A stretch of DNA of 64,000 nt from Streptomyces sp. BK340 (GCF_007827595.1 NZ_VISR01000004.1:1-64000), one strand, 5' to 3'. Counted from the first letter of the stretch, positions 36,701-45,121 are shown. The notes: generated by a model from the sequence alone, not told the origin. Numbers and translations: made by a program.

Positions 36701-37926
36701 ACGGCCGCATCCACCGACTCGCGGAAACAGTCGATCGAGGCATTCAGATCCTCTGGTTCGTCCAACCGGTCGAACCGAATGCGCAGAGCTTCACCGAGGT
36801 GGCCCAGGATCGTTGCCCGATGGGGATGCCCGGGTGGGGCGGCGGCCAGCGCCTCCCGAAAGCAGCCGATCGCGGCATCCGCGTCCGCCACCACGCCGGT
36901 CTGCAGGAACCGGACGAGCAGCGCGTCTCCGAGCTCGAACTGTCGCATGGCACGACTGGACATGTCGGCTGCCGCGTCCGCCGCCACACGGAGGCGTTCG
37001 ATGGCGTCACTCACGCCCGCGTCGGCAGCCGGCAGTTCGGACTGGAGCTGGAGGGTCTCCTGATACAGCGACAGCATCTGAGGCTGCTTCGGATGGTCGG
37101 GCGGGACGATGGCCGCCGCCTTCCGCAGATGCTCGATCGCGGCATTCAGATCAGCAGGCTGACACGTCCTCATGAATCCGCTATGCATCGTGACGCCCAG
37201 AGTGAACAGCGCACTGGCACGGTCGAAATCGTCGATCGACACGTCGATCGCCTCATGCAGGACGGCGATCGCGGTCTCCATGTCTGTCGGAACATGCGTC
37301 TGATCGAAGCGGATCCGGAGCGCGTTCCCGAGGTTGGTGAGTCTCCCCGCCCGGGCCGGGTGCCGAGCAGGACCGATGGCCGCCGACTTGCGCCACGCCT
37401 CGGTGGCGGCGTCCAGAGCAGCTGCGTCGTCCAGCAGGGTGTGAAGGTCCTGGAGCGCGACCCCCAGGTGGAACAACCTCCCGGCGCGCCGAGGGTGGCC
37501 GTCCGGGGTGCTGTCCACAATGCGCTCCCAGAGCTGCACGGCACCGGAGAGCAAGCCGGGGTCCGGGGAGAACTGAGTGCGCTCGAGGAGGCCGACGGCG
37601 TGGGGCTCCAGGTCGTCGGCCAGGCTCGGCACCACCTCCTCCGGCAGATCCGACAGCTCCGGCGCTCCCACCACGAAGCACACCTTGAAGGCCGCCTGCG
37701 CGGCCGCCAGGTCCTTCTCGTCCTCGCCGGCGGGCAGAGCCGCGTAGCGGTACCAGTGGAACCAGCCGAGCGTGAAGGCCACTTCGGCGTCGCCGCTCTC
37801 GGCATACTCGGCCAGCGGTCTGGCTTCGCCGAGCGCCCCTGGCTCCAGTACCGGGGACAAGTCCCGCTGCTCACCGATCCGTCGTATACGGGCCCTCACC
37901 GCATCCAGTCGTGCCTCGCGCACCAT
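33733..37926 (-). CDS. TPR-CHAT caspase-like protease
   Basis: A 1,397-residue protein. Residues about 150-800 comprise roughly a dozen degenerate TPR units with the recurring pattern LGxALRxRFxxTGxxxDLDxAIDxxREA and xxPxDHPDRA between units. The C-terminal part (about 1000-1397) is a CHAT peptidase: VVVFNISQYRSDALLLT as its first strand, histidine in HFSCHGSSD (about residue 1249), cysteine in YLSACRTAAIDTA (about 1295), and the terminal VIGTLWEIDDELSATVADLF block. CHAT proteases are caspase relatives that act as effectors, as in separase-like and Craspase systems. It is the last gene of a three-gene operon, 93 bases after the membrane protein. TPRs presumably sense or dock a partner; the target is unknown. 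Confidence 0.88.
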   Translation of the reverse strand: MVREARLDAVRARIRRIGEQRDLSPVLEPGALGEARPLAEYAESGDAEVAFTLGWFHWYRYAALPAGEDEKDLAAAQAAFKVCFVVGAPELSDLPEEVVPSLADDLEPHAVGLLERTQFSPDPGLLSGAVQLWERIVDSTPDGHPRRAGRLFHLGVALQDLHTLLDDAAALDAATEAWRKSAAIGPARHPARAGRLTNLGNALRIRFDQTHVPTDMETAIAVLHEAIDVSIDDFDRASALFTLGVTMHSGFMRTCQPADLNAAIEHLRKAAAIVPPDHPKQPQMLSLYQETLQLQSELPAADAGVSDAIERLRVAADAAADMSSRAMRQFELGDALLVRFLQTGVVADADAAIGCFREALAAAPPGHPHRATILGHLGEALRIRFDRLDEPEDLNASIDCFRESVDAAVDADDRAARRCHLGNALNQRGQRTRTLADVDAAIDALRQSVAAAPSVPSERPDHPDRAVRLYKLGEAMWSHFELTGAMADLDAAIDHFREAAVAAPVDHPERTDILTAFGGALSKRSEQMGRVADADAAIECLTEALALAPPEEPDRLRVLNNLAGALRSRFELTGVMAYLDAAIDRFREAAAAAHDADDRAMTLTNLGNAFRERGERLAAVADADAAVDCLTEAVGFTSADDPHRAMRLSKLGIALRFRYDRTKVPEDLNAAINCLRQAVGFAHGLPDRAGILTNLGGALKRRFAQTDESADLDAAIDCLTEAVETAPADNLIRAVLLNNLGDALRTRFGRVGASADLDTAIDRLAEAVAATPAQHPDRTLSLSNLADMLQARYGRNRGAADLDEAISCRLKASKVKAAAPAIRLRESALAAALLAASGGARAAANAAENAVLLLPQLAPRRLERGDQQFAIAQFAGLVGDAAALALAAPDGTAAGRAERALGLLETGRAVLLSQALETRNDLTDLRAHHPELAARFADLRDRLDSPASTDTAALAAAAGNEPAQGGPSRERHLLAGEFSDLLEKIRGLKGFHTFALPPAMDELRAQAAHGPVVVFNISQYRSDALLLTRGGVASLNLPGLAYGPLIEQILTFQQALQEASGDDAEKRVAAQRTINGVLEWLWDVAAGPVFDALGFHGQPEGASHGPEDWPRVWWVPGGLLGLLPLHAAGHHTDPGDRSRRRTVMDRVVSSYTPTIRALRHARERGRTAAASEAAHSLIVAMPTTPGLPRQGRLDFVEDEVEAVRKWLPGAVLLQEPNTDTVPPAGPSSALPMKAHVLRWLPECAIAHFSCHGSSDPTDPSRSLLLLHDHADAPLTVASLASANLGKARLAYLSACRTAAIDTAQLLDEAIHLSSAFQLAGFPHVIGTLWEIDDELSATVADLFYTGLGQGSGTLDPDRAAHALHHAVRSIRDGSSPQAAQDLTGLPSLWAAYMHAGA

Positions 37927-38019
37927 GCCCCCGTTCGTTCACGTTCACGAATCGCGATACGCGATTCACTGCTATTTGCATGATTCCTGGATTAAGCTGA
38001 TTTGGCGGAAAGCCCCCTT

Positions 38020-38988
38020 TCAGTTCGGAGATCCGCTGCTCGAGGAGGGACTCGGCAGAGCGGGCCGGACACGGCGGGGGGTGAGGTGATCGGTGAGGCC
38101 TGCGCCGTCGGCCTCGGTGAGCGGGCCGGTGCAGTCGAGGCCGAGTTGGCGGGCGAGGTCGCCTGCGTGCAGCCGTACGACGGCTTCCAAGAGCGTGGCG
38201 TACGCCTCGGTGGCGGCGCGAAAGCGGTGATGTCCTGTGAGGGCGAGCGCGGTTGTGATGAACAGTGCGGGCCACCACCACAGCACCAACGGCAGATACA
38301 GCACCGACCAGGCGGTCAGCGTGGACGCGCGGGTCAACGCCTGCCGCACGGTGGTGATCTCGGAGCGAGGTGTGTCGGGCAGCATCAGCCACAGGTGCGG
38401 CCACACCGTGCCCAGGTCGACACCGACATCGCGCTGGAGGCGCAGTGCGGCCACGTGGACTCGGTCGCCGCTCCAGGTGGGCCGCGCGGGCTCCTCGGAA
38501 CCGACGCGATATACCTCCGCCCAGGCCGTGAACGCTGCCGCTTCGGCGGCTCCCGAGGAGTTCGGGTCGGCGATGTGCGCCCGCGCCTGCGCCGATCCGG
38601 CCAGCTGCCGCCTGCGACGCCAACGTTCGCGCCGTCTCCGGGTGGCGCGATCTGCCCACGCGCGGCCTCCTGGGGGCCAACCACGCCAGTTGGCCGCGAA
38701 GCTGAGGTGTTCAACCAGGGAACCGAGCGCCTGCGCGACCAGTCCGACACCTGCGGCTCCGGCGCCTATCGCGGCGAGCACCACGACCTGGCCGCCGAAC
38801 GTGCCCGCCGCGGGAACCTTCGCCCATGCTGTGACCTGGTCGGACAGCCGCAAGACATCAAACGGATGCGTATGACCGAGCACATTCGCCGTCACCCCGA
38901 CGGCCAGATACAGCGCACCCGGCAACACCAGTAAGGTGAGCCACTTCTCGGCGAGCTTTTTCCCCAGTTCGACGAGTACGTCACTCAT
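38020..38988 (-). CDS. Membrane protein of the CHAT operon
   Basis: A 322-residue protein with hydrophobic segments near residues 18-36 (TLLVLPGALYLAVGVTANV), 68-88 (VVVLAAIGAGAAGVGLVAQ) and 222-252 (WSVLYLPLVLWWWPALFITT). Between them lies an Arg-rich cytoplasmic loop (RATRRRRERWRRRRQLAG) and a soluble helical part. The C-terminus is Ser/Pro-rich. It starts three bases after the small upstream gene, so the two are probably coupled. No family name is offered. It may tether or gate the CHAT protease at the membrane, by analogy with membrane components in other caspase-type conflict operons. Confidence 0.8.
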   Translation of the reverse strand: MSDVLVELGKKLAEKWLTLLVLPGALYLAVGVTANVLGHTHPFDVLRLSDQVTAWAKVPAAGTFGGQVVVLAAIGAGAAGVGLVAQALGSLVEHLSFAANWRGWPPGGRAWADRATRRRRERWRRRRQLAGSAQARAHIADPNSSGAAEAAAFTAWAEVYRVGSEEPARPTWSGDRVHVAALRLQRDVGVDLGTVWPHLWLMLPDTPRSEITTVRQALTRASTLTAWSVLYLPLVLWWWPALFITTALALTGHHRFRAATEAYATLLEAVVRLHAGDLARQLGLDCTGPLTEADGAGLTDHLTPRRVRPALPSPSSSSGSPN

Positions 38989-38991
38989 CCG

Positions 38992-39390
38992 CTACCCCTC
39001 GCTGTGCAACAGCGGGTCCCCCGTCACCGCGCACAGGGGGGCTGACGCGGGATCGCCGGGCCACTCATGGCGCTGACAGAGCTGCCTGGGGCACAGGAGG
39101 ATCGGCTCAGCCGGGACGCGGCGGTCGACTCCCGCCGCGAACAGACCCCGGCCACCCGTTCCGGCGTCACCTGCGTAGGCGTCCAGCCCGCGAGCGTCGT
39201 TGAGAGCCGTCCTCAGGGCGCCATGCAGCTTGTCAAGAGCAGCCGCCAGGTCCCCACCGTTACGAGCAGCCGCCAGGACCTCTTCCAGTTCTACGGAGTC
39301 CCCGGCCGTGCGGCCACAAAGGCGATTGCGGATCTCTGCTTCGCGAGTACACACCGCAGCCAGCCTGGACGCACGTCGTTGATTGAGCAT
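38992..39390 (-). CDS. Small Cys-rich first protein of the CHAT operon
   Basis: A 132-residue protein. The N-terminal 80 residues are helical (SVELEEVLAAARNGGDLAAA). The C-terminus has PILLCPRQLCQRHEWPGD and APLCAVTGDPLLHSEG; the spacing Cys-x4-Cys ... Cys with a His between could bind zinc. It precedes the membrane gene by three bases, giving the order small protein, membrane protein, TPR-CHAT. I do not recognise the family. It is probably an adaptor or sensor, inferred from the operon. Confidence 0.7.
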   Translation of the reverse strand: MLNQRRASRLAAVCTREAEIRNRLCGRTAGDSVELEEVLAAARNGGDLAAALDKLHGALRTALNDARGLDAYAGDAGTGGRGLFAAGVDRRVPAEPILLCPRQLCQRHEWPGDPASAPLCAVTGDPLLHSEG

Positions 39391-40036
39391 TTGTCGCCTC
39401 CCGCCGAATCGCCCGGATGGATGTCGGCGAGGACTACTCGCGAGCTCCCCCAGTCAACTCCCGCCCCACACACAAGAATTATGTCTGTCATCACACCATG
39501 CGAAACACGGCACAAGCGGTGCGATACCCCGTCGAACTCCTTCACGACCGAAGTTGATCAGCTTCGTTCATATCTGGCGTGTATGGGGCAAACGTCCCTC
39601 TACTCTCTGTCAGCCTTGGAGGAGATCTCCCGCTTCGCCGGGTCAGCCCGAGAAGGTGCGACAGGGAATCACTCTCATGACCAGCACCGACGGCGTGCGC
39701 GCCCAGCAGGCCGAAGCCGAGGCTCCGACGGCCGGGTGAGAATCGAGCACCCCCAGGAGCCGCCGGGGCAGCTCGCTCTGCACTTGGGCACTGCCCGTCA
39801 TATGGAAGTGATCCACTGAAACGGCCGGGCCTTTGCAGTCTGCGTCCGTCCGGGGTCTGGCTGGAGACCGCCTCCGTGCGCAGCGGTGCGGCCTCCAGGG
39901 TGGCTGAGAGATCGATATCCGCCAGGCGTTTGGGGTGGGCTCGGACAGCGTTTAGGTGGTCACAGATCCGATTCCCGATGGCGGTCGATCCTTGGCTCCG
40001 GGCCTTCCCCCCGTCAGGTCGTACGGGGCCTGGCTT
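39391..40036 (+). other. Intergenic region with a short truncated ORF
   Basis: About 650 bases between the CHAT operon and the helicase remnant. The promoter of the CHAT operon should lie near 39391-39550. On the plus strand an ATG at 39677 starts a 20-codon ORF (MTSTDGVRAQQAEAEAPTAG) with good codon bias that stops at 39739; it looks like the beginning of a truncated gene. The preceding 130 bases are structured-looking but match no riboswitch I can name. Confidence 0.35.
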
Positions 40037-40804
40037 CTACTCCGGCGCTGGGACGGTCCAGTTCGCCTGGAGGATCTGGGCCCTCAAGTCATCGCGCTCC
40101 TGTGCGAGTTGGCTGGCGTCGCGTCTAGTACGGGTCTTGCGCAGCCACGTGCCGATCATGATGCGTTCTCCGTCGACCTCGATCCATTCCCGTGCACCGG
40201 CCGGGCGGTTCCAGTGCTCGACGAAGAGCCGGAGGAATTGCGCGTTCTGCTCGAAGGAACGAGGGCGCCGCTTCGCCGCCGGCGGGCTCGCTGGGGGGCA
40301 GCGGAGTGGCGGGGGTCAGCTGCAGGCGGGCGAGGAGAGCTTGTTGGGCGGGGGCGAGGCGGTCCCAGGGGGAGAGCTGGCGGTGCAGCCAGCTTCCCAC
40401 CTTCACCTCGCCGATCACCGTGTCGCGGTGCAGGGCAGCCGGGCTGTTGCCGGCTTCGATGTGGCGTCGCAGGAGGTGATATTTGCGATGCCAGTCCGGG
40501 CCGCGCGGGAGGGTCCAGTCGGGGTCCAGGGCGGCGAGCTGGGTGTGGCGGTCGGGGTCGAGGCGGTTGTCGCGGGCGCGGGTGCGCTGGATGCCGAGGA
40601 AGCGGCCGCCGGGTTGGTGGTCAGGGATGGCGAGATGGCCGTGCTCGGTGTGGAAGGCGGTGACGGTGGTGAGGTTGCGCTGCCAGGCGGCTTCGTGGTC
40701 GTCCCAGATCATGGCGAGTGCGTCGAGTTCGGCGATCCAGTCTTCGGTGAGGAGGCCTTGTCTGAGGGCGGTGCGCTGGCCGGTGATGAAGGCGCCGAGC
40801 CGCT
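40037..40804 (-). pseudogene. C-terminal remnant of a helicase with helicase-associated (HA) repeats
   Basis: On the minus strand, sequence from about 40804 reads RLGAFITGQRTALRQGLLTE then WIAELDALAMIWDDHEAAWQ, RNLTTVTAFHTEHGHLAIPD and GRFLGIQRTRARDNRLDPDR. The W-x12-AFxxEHGHLxxP and LGxxxxxxR pattern is that of helicase-associated repeats in large Streptomyces DEAD/DEAH proteins. A frameshift near 40270 moves the frame, which then reads FVEHWNRPAGAREWIEVDGE and IGTWLRKTRTRRDASQLAQE to a TAG at 40037. The helicase domains themselves are absent. Confidence 0.7.
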
Positions 40805-40939
40805 AGCCGTAGGCGTCTCCACGACGACGTTTGCGTCGCTGGACCCCTACATGTGGCGCCTGACCTTGGAACTGGGCCGGGCGAGGCCATCCCGGGTCAC
40901 GGCAACGTGATCCGGCTACCCGACTAAGGGATCACCGGA

Positions 40940-41656
40940 TCAATGGGGCAGGCCGATGTACTGGCCCATGGCGGTGGCCGCGTGGGTGAAGAAGGCGGCC
41001 GGGTCGGCGGCGACGCCCGCAATATGGCCGTTGACCTCGAAGCCGACCATGCCGTGCAGCTGGGTCCAGACGATCAGCATGCGGGTGATGACCGGGGTGG
41101 GCAGGCCGCTCAGCATGCCCTGGGCCAGCGGCTCGATCGTGCGGGCCATGCCCTCGGACAGCTCGGGCGCGGGCACGTGGTCCACGGCGAGTTCGCCAGC
41201 CGCCAACGCCTCGCGGACTAGGCCGAGCAGGACCAGGACCGTGCGGGCGCCCGCGGCCATCGTCTCCGGTGGGGCGGCGTAACCGGGCACCGGGCGGCCC
41301 CAGATCAGCACGTACTCTTCGGGGTGGGCGAGCGCCCACGCGCGGACGCCCTCGCAGCACGCGACCCAGCGGCCCAGCAGCTCGGCCCCGGCCTTCTCCG
41401 CCTCGGCCGCGGCCCGCTCCGCGCTGTCACCCATCGCGTTGTAGGCGGCCAGCACCAGGTCGGTCAACAGGGCGTCCCGGTCCGGGAATCGCTCCTCGAT
41501 CAGGGCCGGGTCGACGCCGGCCGCACGGGCCAGCTCGGCCGGCTCCAGGTCGACGCGATGCCGGGCCGCGAGGCGGCCGCCCGCCTCGGCCTTCAGCCGG
41601 GAGACGGCCGCCTCGGGGCTGTCCTGGTGGGGGTCATGGGCTTGGGAAGTCGTCAT
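40940..41656 (-). CDS. TetR-family transcriptional regulator
   Basis: A 238-residue protein. Residues about 15-75 form a TetR-type helix-turn-helix, somewhat diverged (LAARHRVDLEPAELARAAGV, ALIEERFPDRDALLTDLVLA). The C-terminal ligand/dimer region contains WVACCEGVRAWALAHPEEYV and LIWGRPVPGYAAP, typical of the TetR_C_13 (WHG) group. The start at 41656 gives an intact N-terminus; no strong Shine-Dalgarno was picked out. The neighbouring genes are remnants or divergent, so no target operon is evident. A dimeric repressor responding to a small ligand is the expected role. Confidence 0.85.
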   Translation of the reverse strand: MTTSQAHDPHQDSPEAAVSRLKAEAGGRLAARHRVDLEPAELARAAGVDPALIEERFPDRDALLTDLVLAAYNAMGDSAERAAAEAEKAGAELLGRWVACCEGVRAWALAHPEEYVLIWGRPVPGYAAPPETMAAGARTVLVLLGLVREALAAGELAVDHVPAPELSEGMARTIEPLAQGMLSGLPTPVITRMLIVWTQLHGMVGFEVNGHIAGVAADPAAFFTHAATAMGQYIGLPH

Positions 41657-41815
41657 GATCCCGACCCTGTCAGAGGTCCTGCATCGCGTCGATTACATGG
41701 CGGGTAATACGGCGTGCATGCGGCTAGTTCTGGCCAAGGGGCCCGAATCAGGGCCCGTTGGCGCGGAACGGCGGCTAGGCGGTTTCGTTTGGATCAGTGG
41801 GACGTTGATCTGGGC

Positions 41816-41897
41816 ATGCCGCTGACTGACGCCCAGTGGGCGCGGATCGAGCCGTTAGGGCGGCCGGGGCCGCACCCGGACGCTCGCCGGGCGGGTG
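41816..41897 (+). pseudogene. N-terminal IS5-type transposase fragment
   Basis: ATG at 41816 is followed by PLTDAQWARIEPL, the conserved opening of IS5-family transposases, after which similarity stops within about 13 codons at GRPGPHPDARRAG. It is a relic comparable to the larger remnant at 30040-30434. Confidence 0.5.
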
Positions 41898-42251
41898 TCA
41901 GCGGGTGCAGACGTAGCGTTCGCCAGTGAACGACGTCGCGTTGGAACTGCTGCCACCGGGGCGGATGCTCCATACGTGTTCATCCTGGCTCACGTCGAAG
42001 AAGTCGACGTAGACCGGCAGGTTGTTCCAGTAGGACCCCACGTTGGTGATCCCGTAATTCAGAAGGTCCCAGCAGACGCCGTGCCTTTGGGTGGTGAAGG
42101 CCAGGTTGTTGAAGCCGGTGTCCTTGTACAGGCACAGCCACCCGGTGCGGCACGACTCTGCGGCCGACGCCGGCGCCGGGGAGAGGACAAGGCCGCCTGC
42201 CGTCGTGGCCAGCAGGGCGAGCAGCAGGGCTCGGAGCCGCAGTCTTCGCAT
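41898..42251 (-). CDS. Secreted peptidase-inhibitor (I36)-like protein
   Basis: A 117-residue protein from the ATG at 42251 (AAGGAG seven bases upstream; the frame is open further up but is shadow-like). Residues 1-30 are a signal peptide (MRRLRLRALLLALLATTAGG ... PASAAE). The mature part has four cysteines and the motif GWLCLYKDTGFNNLAF followed by a second VCWDLLNYGITNVGSYWNNL block, the beta/gamma-crystallin-like pattern of peptidase inhibitor family I36 (as in SMI of S. nigrescens). It is exported, and possibly inhibits a metalloprotease. Confidence 0.75.
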   Translation of the reverse strand: MRRLRLRALLLALLATTAGGLVLSPAPASAAESCRTGWLCLYKDTGFNNLAFTTQRHGVCWDLLNYGITNVGSYWNNLPVYVDFFDVSQDEHVWSIRPGGSSSNATSFTGERYVCTR

Positions 42252-42388
42252 GAGAGTCTCCTTTTGATGGCCGGACCTCGGACTCTGTCTAAGGCGATCC
42301 GCCAGGGAAGGGTCATGGACACGGAAAGGCACCGCTCCTGCAAGGTTAGGGCGGTAGGGCGTGCCGTGGATCCTGTTACGGCGGGCGT

Positions 42389-42541
42389 CACTCATTCGCG
42401 GAGATCGTGAAGGTCCTCGGAGCAAACTGGAGCGCCATGAGCCCCGACGAGAAAAGGCAGTTCGAGGAGCAGCCCAGAAAGGACAAAGAACGGTACCGGA
42501 AGGAGAAGGAGGCATACGATGCGGCGCACAAAACGGACTGA
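42389..42541 (+). pseudogene. HMG-box remnant
   Basis: The plus frame is open from 42359 and from 42389 reads HSFAEIVKVLGANWSAMSPD, then EKRQFEEQPRKDKERYRKEK and EAYDAAHKTD before a TGA. This matches the second half of a eukaryotic-type HMG box: SFxEIxKxLGxxWxxMSPxEKxxFEExxxKDKERYxxEKxxYxA. The first part (the PKRPxxAYxxF block) is missing; an ATG at 42437 exists but starts inside the domain. Codons such as AGA and AAA are more frequent than in neighbours. HMG boxes are rare in bacteria. It is probably a truncated gene; expression from upstream is not excluded. Confidence 0.55.
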
Positions 42542-42639
42542 GCCGTCCGGCCGCGCCGCGCTGGGTGAGCAACGCGGTCCCGTGATGGCGCACAGGCTGA
42601 GCAGTCCAGCACCGTCCGTTCAAGCGCCCCCTGCGCCGC

Positions 42640-43607
42640 TCAGCGTCTGGCGTCACCCGGGGCAAGCAGGCTAGTGAGCTTGGCGATCGCCTCCGGTGAC
42701 GGCTTGAAGTAGCGTCGGACGTTCTCCGGCTTCTTGTGCCGGGACTTCGCCATCAGCATCAGCAGCGAAGCGCCCTGCTCGCCCAGGTGACTCAGCGAAG
42801 AGTGGCGGTACTCGTGCAGGTCCCAACCGGTGCCAGGTCCGCGTACGGCTGTGTGCTCATCGAGCAGGGCTCGGGCCTGTCCGTACGACAGCCGGGCGAA
42901 CCCGGTGTCCGGACAGACATCGCGCGGGCTGACGACGTTGCCCGGCCCTGGTGGGTGACGAACACCGGCCCGCGGGTGCGTCCCTTCAGCAGCCGCGGCA
43001 GAAGCCGGGCTGTGCCGGCGTCCCAGTACACGGTCTCCAGCACGTAGTCCTCACGGACCTGGCCTCAGCGGCGGGCCTTCGTACGGGCGCCCTTCGCCTT
43101 CACAGGGCAACGGCGCCCGGCGAAGTCCAGCTCCTCGATGTTCACACCCAGGATCTCCTCCACCCGCCCGGACGTCTCATAGAGCATCCGCCATAGCGTC
43201 TTCTCCCGCAGGTGGACCTCGCGCCGGGCAATCAGCCGGTCGATGGCCATCTTCGAGCGGGCCGGGGTGTCGGAGTCCGGCGCCGCCAGCCGTTTCGCCC
43301 AGGCCGGCACCGCCGGGCCCTCAAAGCCGCGCTCACGGCACCAGCCCAGCCAGGACAGCACCCCGGCCCGGCGGGCGTTCCAGGTGTTGACCGGCGCGGT
43401 TCCCCAGAGCAGTTCGAGGGCCTCTCCGATCTCGTCGTCCGCGACCGACGCCAGCGGCCAGCCCTCGCCGATCCGCTCAGCGGTCTTGCCGACCCCGATC
43501 CCGTAGTTCCGGACCGTGTTCGGATTACCGAGAGAATCGAGGAACACGTCGGCCGCCGCCCGAACGGTCAACGCCTTCCCGGCCGGCAGCTGTACGACGG
43601 TGGGCAC
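42640..43607 (-). pseudogene. Tyrosine recombinase (integrase), disrupted
   Basis: Residues from 43607 give an N-terminal core-binding domain ([38 protein letters not shown]) and the catalytic-domain entry [20 protein letters not shown], which holds the first arginine. An in-frame TGA at 43065 interrupts [20 protein letters not shown]. After a further frameshift near 42935 the protein continues as [20 protein letters not shown] and [19 protein letters not shown], containing the HxxR box and the RHK region expected before the nucleophilic tyrosine (RRY). One nonsense codon and one frameshift make it inactive. It lies about 2 kb from the tRNA-Pro 3' fragment and is the likely integrase of that element. 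Confidence 0.75.
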
Positions 43608-43620
43608 CGCTTCCCCCTTA

Positions 43621-43718
43621 CCGCGGATAACAGGGCCACTTCACGTAGCGGCCGGAGGACGTCACCGTAGGCGACGCGACGGATCAAGCTACCGCAGATA
43701 TTGGGGTGTTATCCGTGG
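43621..43718. repeat. Imperfect 12-bp inverted repeat upstream of the integrase
   Basis: CCGCGGATAACA at 43621-43632 and TGTTATCCGTGG at 43707-43718 are reverse complements with one mismatch, 74 bases apart, just before the integrase start. They could be recombinase or excisionase arm sites or operator halves. The remaining sequence to 43988 shows no convincing gene. Confidence 0.35.
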
Positions 43719-43988
43719 GAAGACTTCAGACCTTCCCCGCCACCGACGCCTCGCCGGCCGTCCGCCAGGGCCGACGTCGGCCTAGCGCACGATCTGACAT
43801 GGGTGTTCCTCAACCCCCGAGAACGTTCGACGGTACTTCAAGCCGTCGGCGGAGGCCATCGCCGAGGTGACCAGCCTGCTCGCGCCGGGGGACGCGCGGC
43901 ACTGAGCGGGCGTGAGGTTCGGGCGCTGCCCTCGGGCGTGCCGACCGGGGTTCTCTTGCGACGGAGGCCGGCCGGCACACTCGCCGGT

Positions 43989-44978
43989 TCAGCCCTGGAG
44001 GGAGGCGAGCCAGGCGGTCAGCAGGCGGTTGACCTCCTCGGGACGCTCCTGCTGGATCCAGTGCCCGCAGCCGTCCAGGATGTGGGTGGAGGCCAGGGCG
44101 GGGAGGGTGGCTGGATAGGCGTCGATCGCGTCGGCCATCCAGGTCGTGGAAGCGTCCAGGGCGCCGCCGATGAACAGGGACGGCTGCCTGATCGGGGCTC
44201 CGCCGTACTGGGCGAGGTCCTCCCAGTCGCGGTCCATGTTGCGGTAGCGGTTGAGGGCCCCGGTCATGCCGGTGCGCTCGAACTCCCCGGCGTACACGTC
44301 GAGGTCGTCCTCGGTCAGCCAGGCGGGCAGCTTGCCGCCGGGGAAGCGGTCGCGCAGCCGGCCGCCGGTGCGGGCCACAAAGTGCGGGTCGGGCTCGCCC
44401 TGGGCGGGCATGGTGTCGGCGGACATGGCCGCGTAGAAGCCCGCGAGCCAGCCCCGGAGGTCGGGCTCCATCTCTGCTTCGGCCCGGCCGGGCTCCTGGA
44501 AGTACGAGACATAGAACTCCTGGTCTCCGCCCATCTGCGCGAAGACGTCGGTGGGGCGGGGGCCACCGGGCGGCGAGTAGGGGACGCTCAGCAGTCCGAC
44601 GGCGCGGAAGACCTCGGGGTGGAGCAGGGCGGAGGCCGCCGCGATGCTGGAGCCCCAGTCGTGCCCGACGACCACCGCCCTCTCCTCGCCCAGGGCGCGC
44701 ACCAGGGTGACGTTGTCCTCCACCAGGTCGAGCATCCGGTAGGCGTCCGTCGCGGCCGGCTTGGAGGAGCGGCCGTAGCCGCGCACATCGAGCGCCACGG
44801 CCCGGTACCCCGCCGCCGCGAGGACCGGGAGTTGGCGGCGCCAGGAGTACCAGGACTCGGGGAAGCCGTGGATGAGCAGGACCAGCGGTCCGGTGCCCTG
44901 CTCGACCAGGTGCAGGCGCCCAGCGGGCGCCTCGATGGTGCGGTGGCGCAGGTCGGCGGACGGCGCGGGCTGGTGCAT
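43989..44978 (-). CDS. Epoxide hydrolase-type alpha/beta hydrolase
   Basis: A 329-residue protein from the ATG at 44978, which has GAGGAG nine bases upstream. It shows the soluble epoxide hydrolase signature: oxyanion-hole HGFPESWYSWR, nucleophile elbow VVVGHDWGSS with Asp, a cap domain with FYVSYFQEP and YRNMDRDWE (tyrosines that polarise the epoxide), and the catalytic histidine in LDGCGHWIQQERPEEV. It adds water to epoxides or related electrophiles in the cytoplasm. It is transcribed away from an XRE-cupin regulator gene; this divergent pairing implies regulation by that protein. Confidence 0.88.
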   Translation of the reverse strand: MHQPAPSADLRHRTIEAPAGRLHLVEQGTGPLVLLIHGFPESWYSWRRQLPVLAAAGYRAVALDVRGYGRSSKPAATDAYRMLDLVEDNVTLVRALGEERAVVVGHDWGSSIAAASALLHPEVFRAVGLLSVPYSPPGGPRPTDVFAQMGGDQEFYVSYFQEPGRAEAEMEPDLRGWLAGFYAAMSADTMPAQGEPDPHFVARTGGRLRDRFPGGKLPAWLTEDDLDVYAGEFERTGMTGALNRYRNMDRDWEDLAQYGGAPIRQPSLFIGGALDASTTWMADAIDAYPATLPALASTHILDGCGHWIQQERPEEVNRLLTAWLASLQG

Positions 44979-45055
44979 CGCTTCTCCTCGTTTCACGGGC
45001 GGCCGCGGTTACCCACCGATCATGCGGCGCGGCGGCCGCGCGACGCGAGCACTCT

Positions 45056-45076
45056 TGCCATCCTGGCAAACTGGCA
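45056..45076. promoter_or_regulatory. TGCCA/TGGCA operator-like cluster
   Basis: TGCCA at 45056-45060 and TGGCA at 45064-45068 form a palindrome with a TCC centre, followed by another TGGCA at 45072-45076. The cluster lies in the divergent promoter region of the epoxide hydrolase and the XRE gene and is a good candidate for autoregulatory binding by the XRE protein. Confidence 0.45.
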
Positions 45077-45121
45077 GGACAGGGCGGTGGAGGCGGCACG
45101 GCCGGAGGGAGCGGGGCGCCG

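Noticed and set aside
36586..37983. 465-codon plus-strand frame opposite the CHAT protein
   Set aside because: No motif or ribosome-binding site; the minus strand encodes regular TPRs.
39545..39676. Structured-looking leader before the 20-codon ORF, considered as a riboswitch
   Set aside because: No conserved core of TPP, SAM, cobalamin or glycine riboswitches could be matched by eye.
41735..41765. GGGCCC repeat pair as a terminator for the TetR gene
   Set aside because: It lies upstream of the TetR start on the minus strand and the stem is only six bases.
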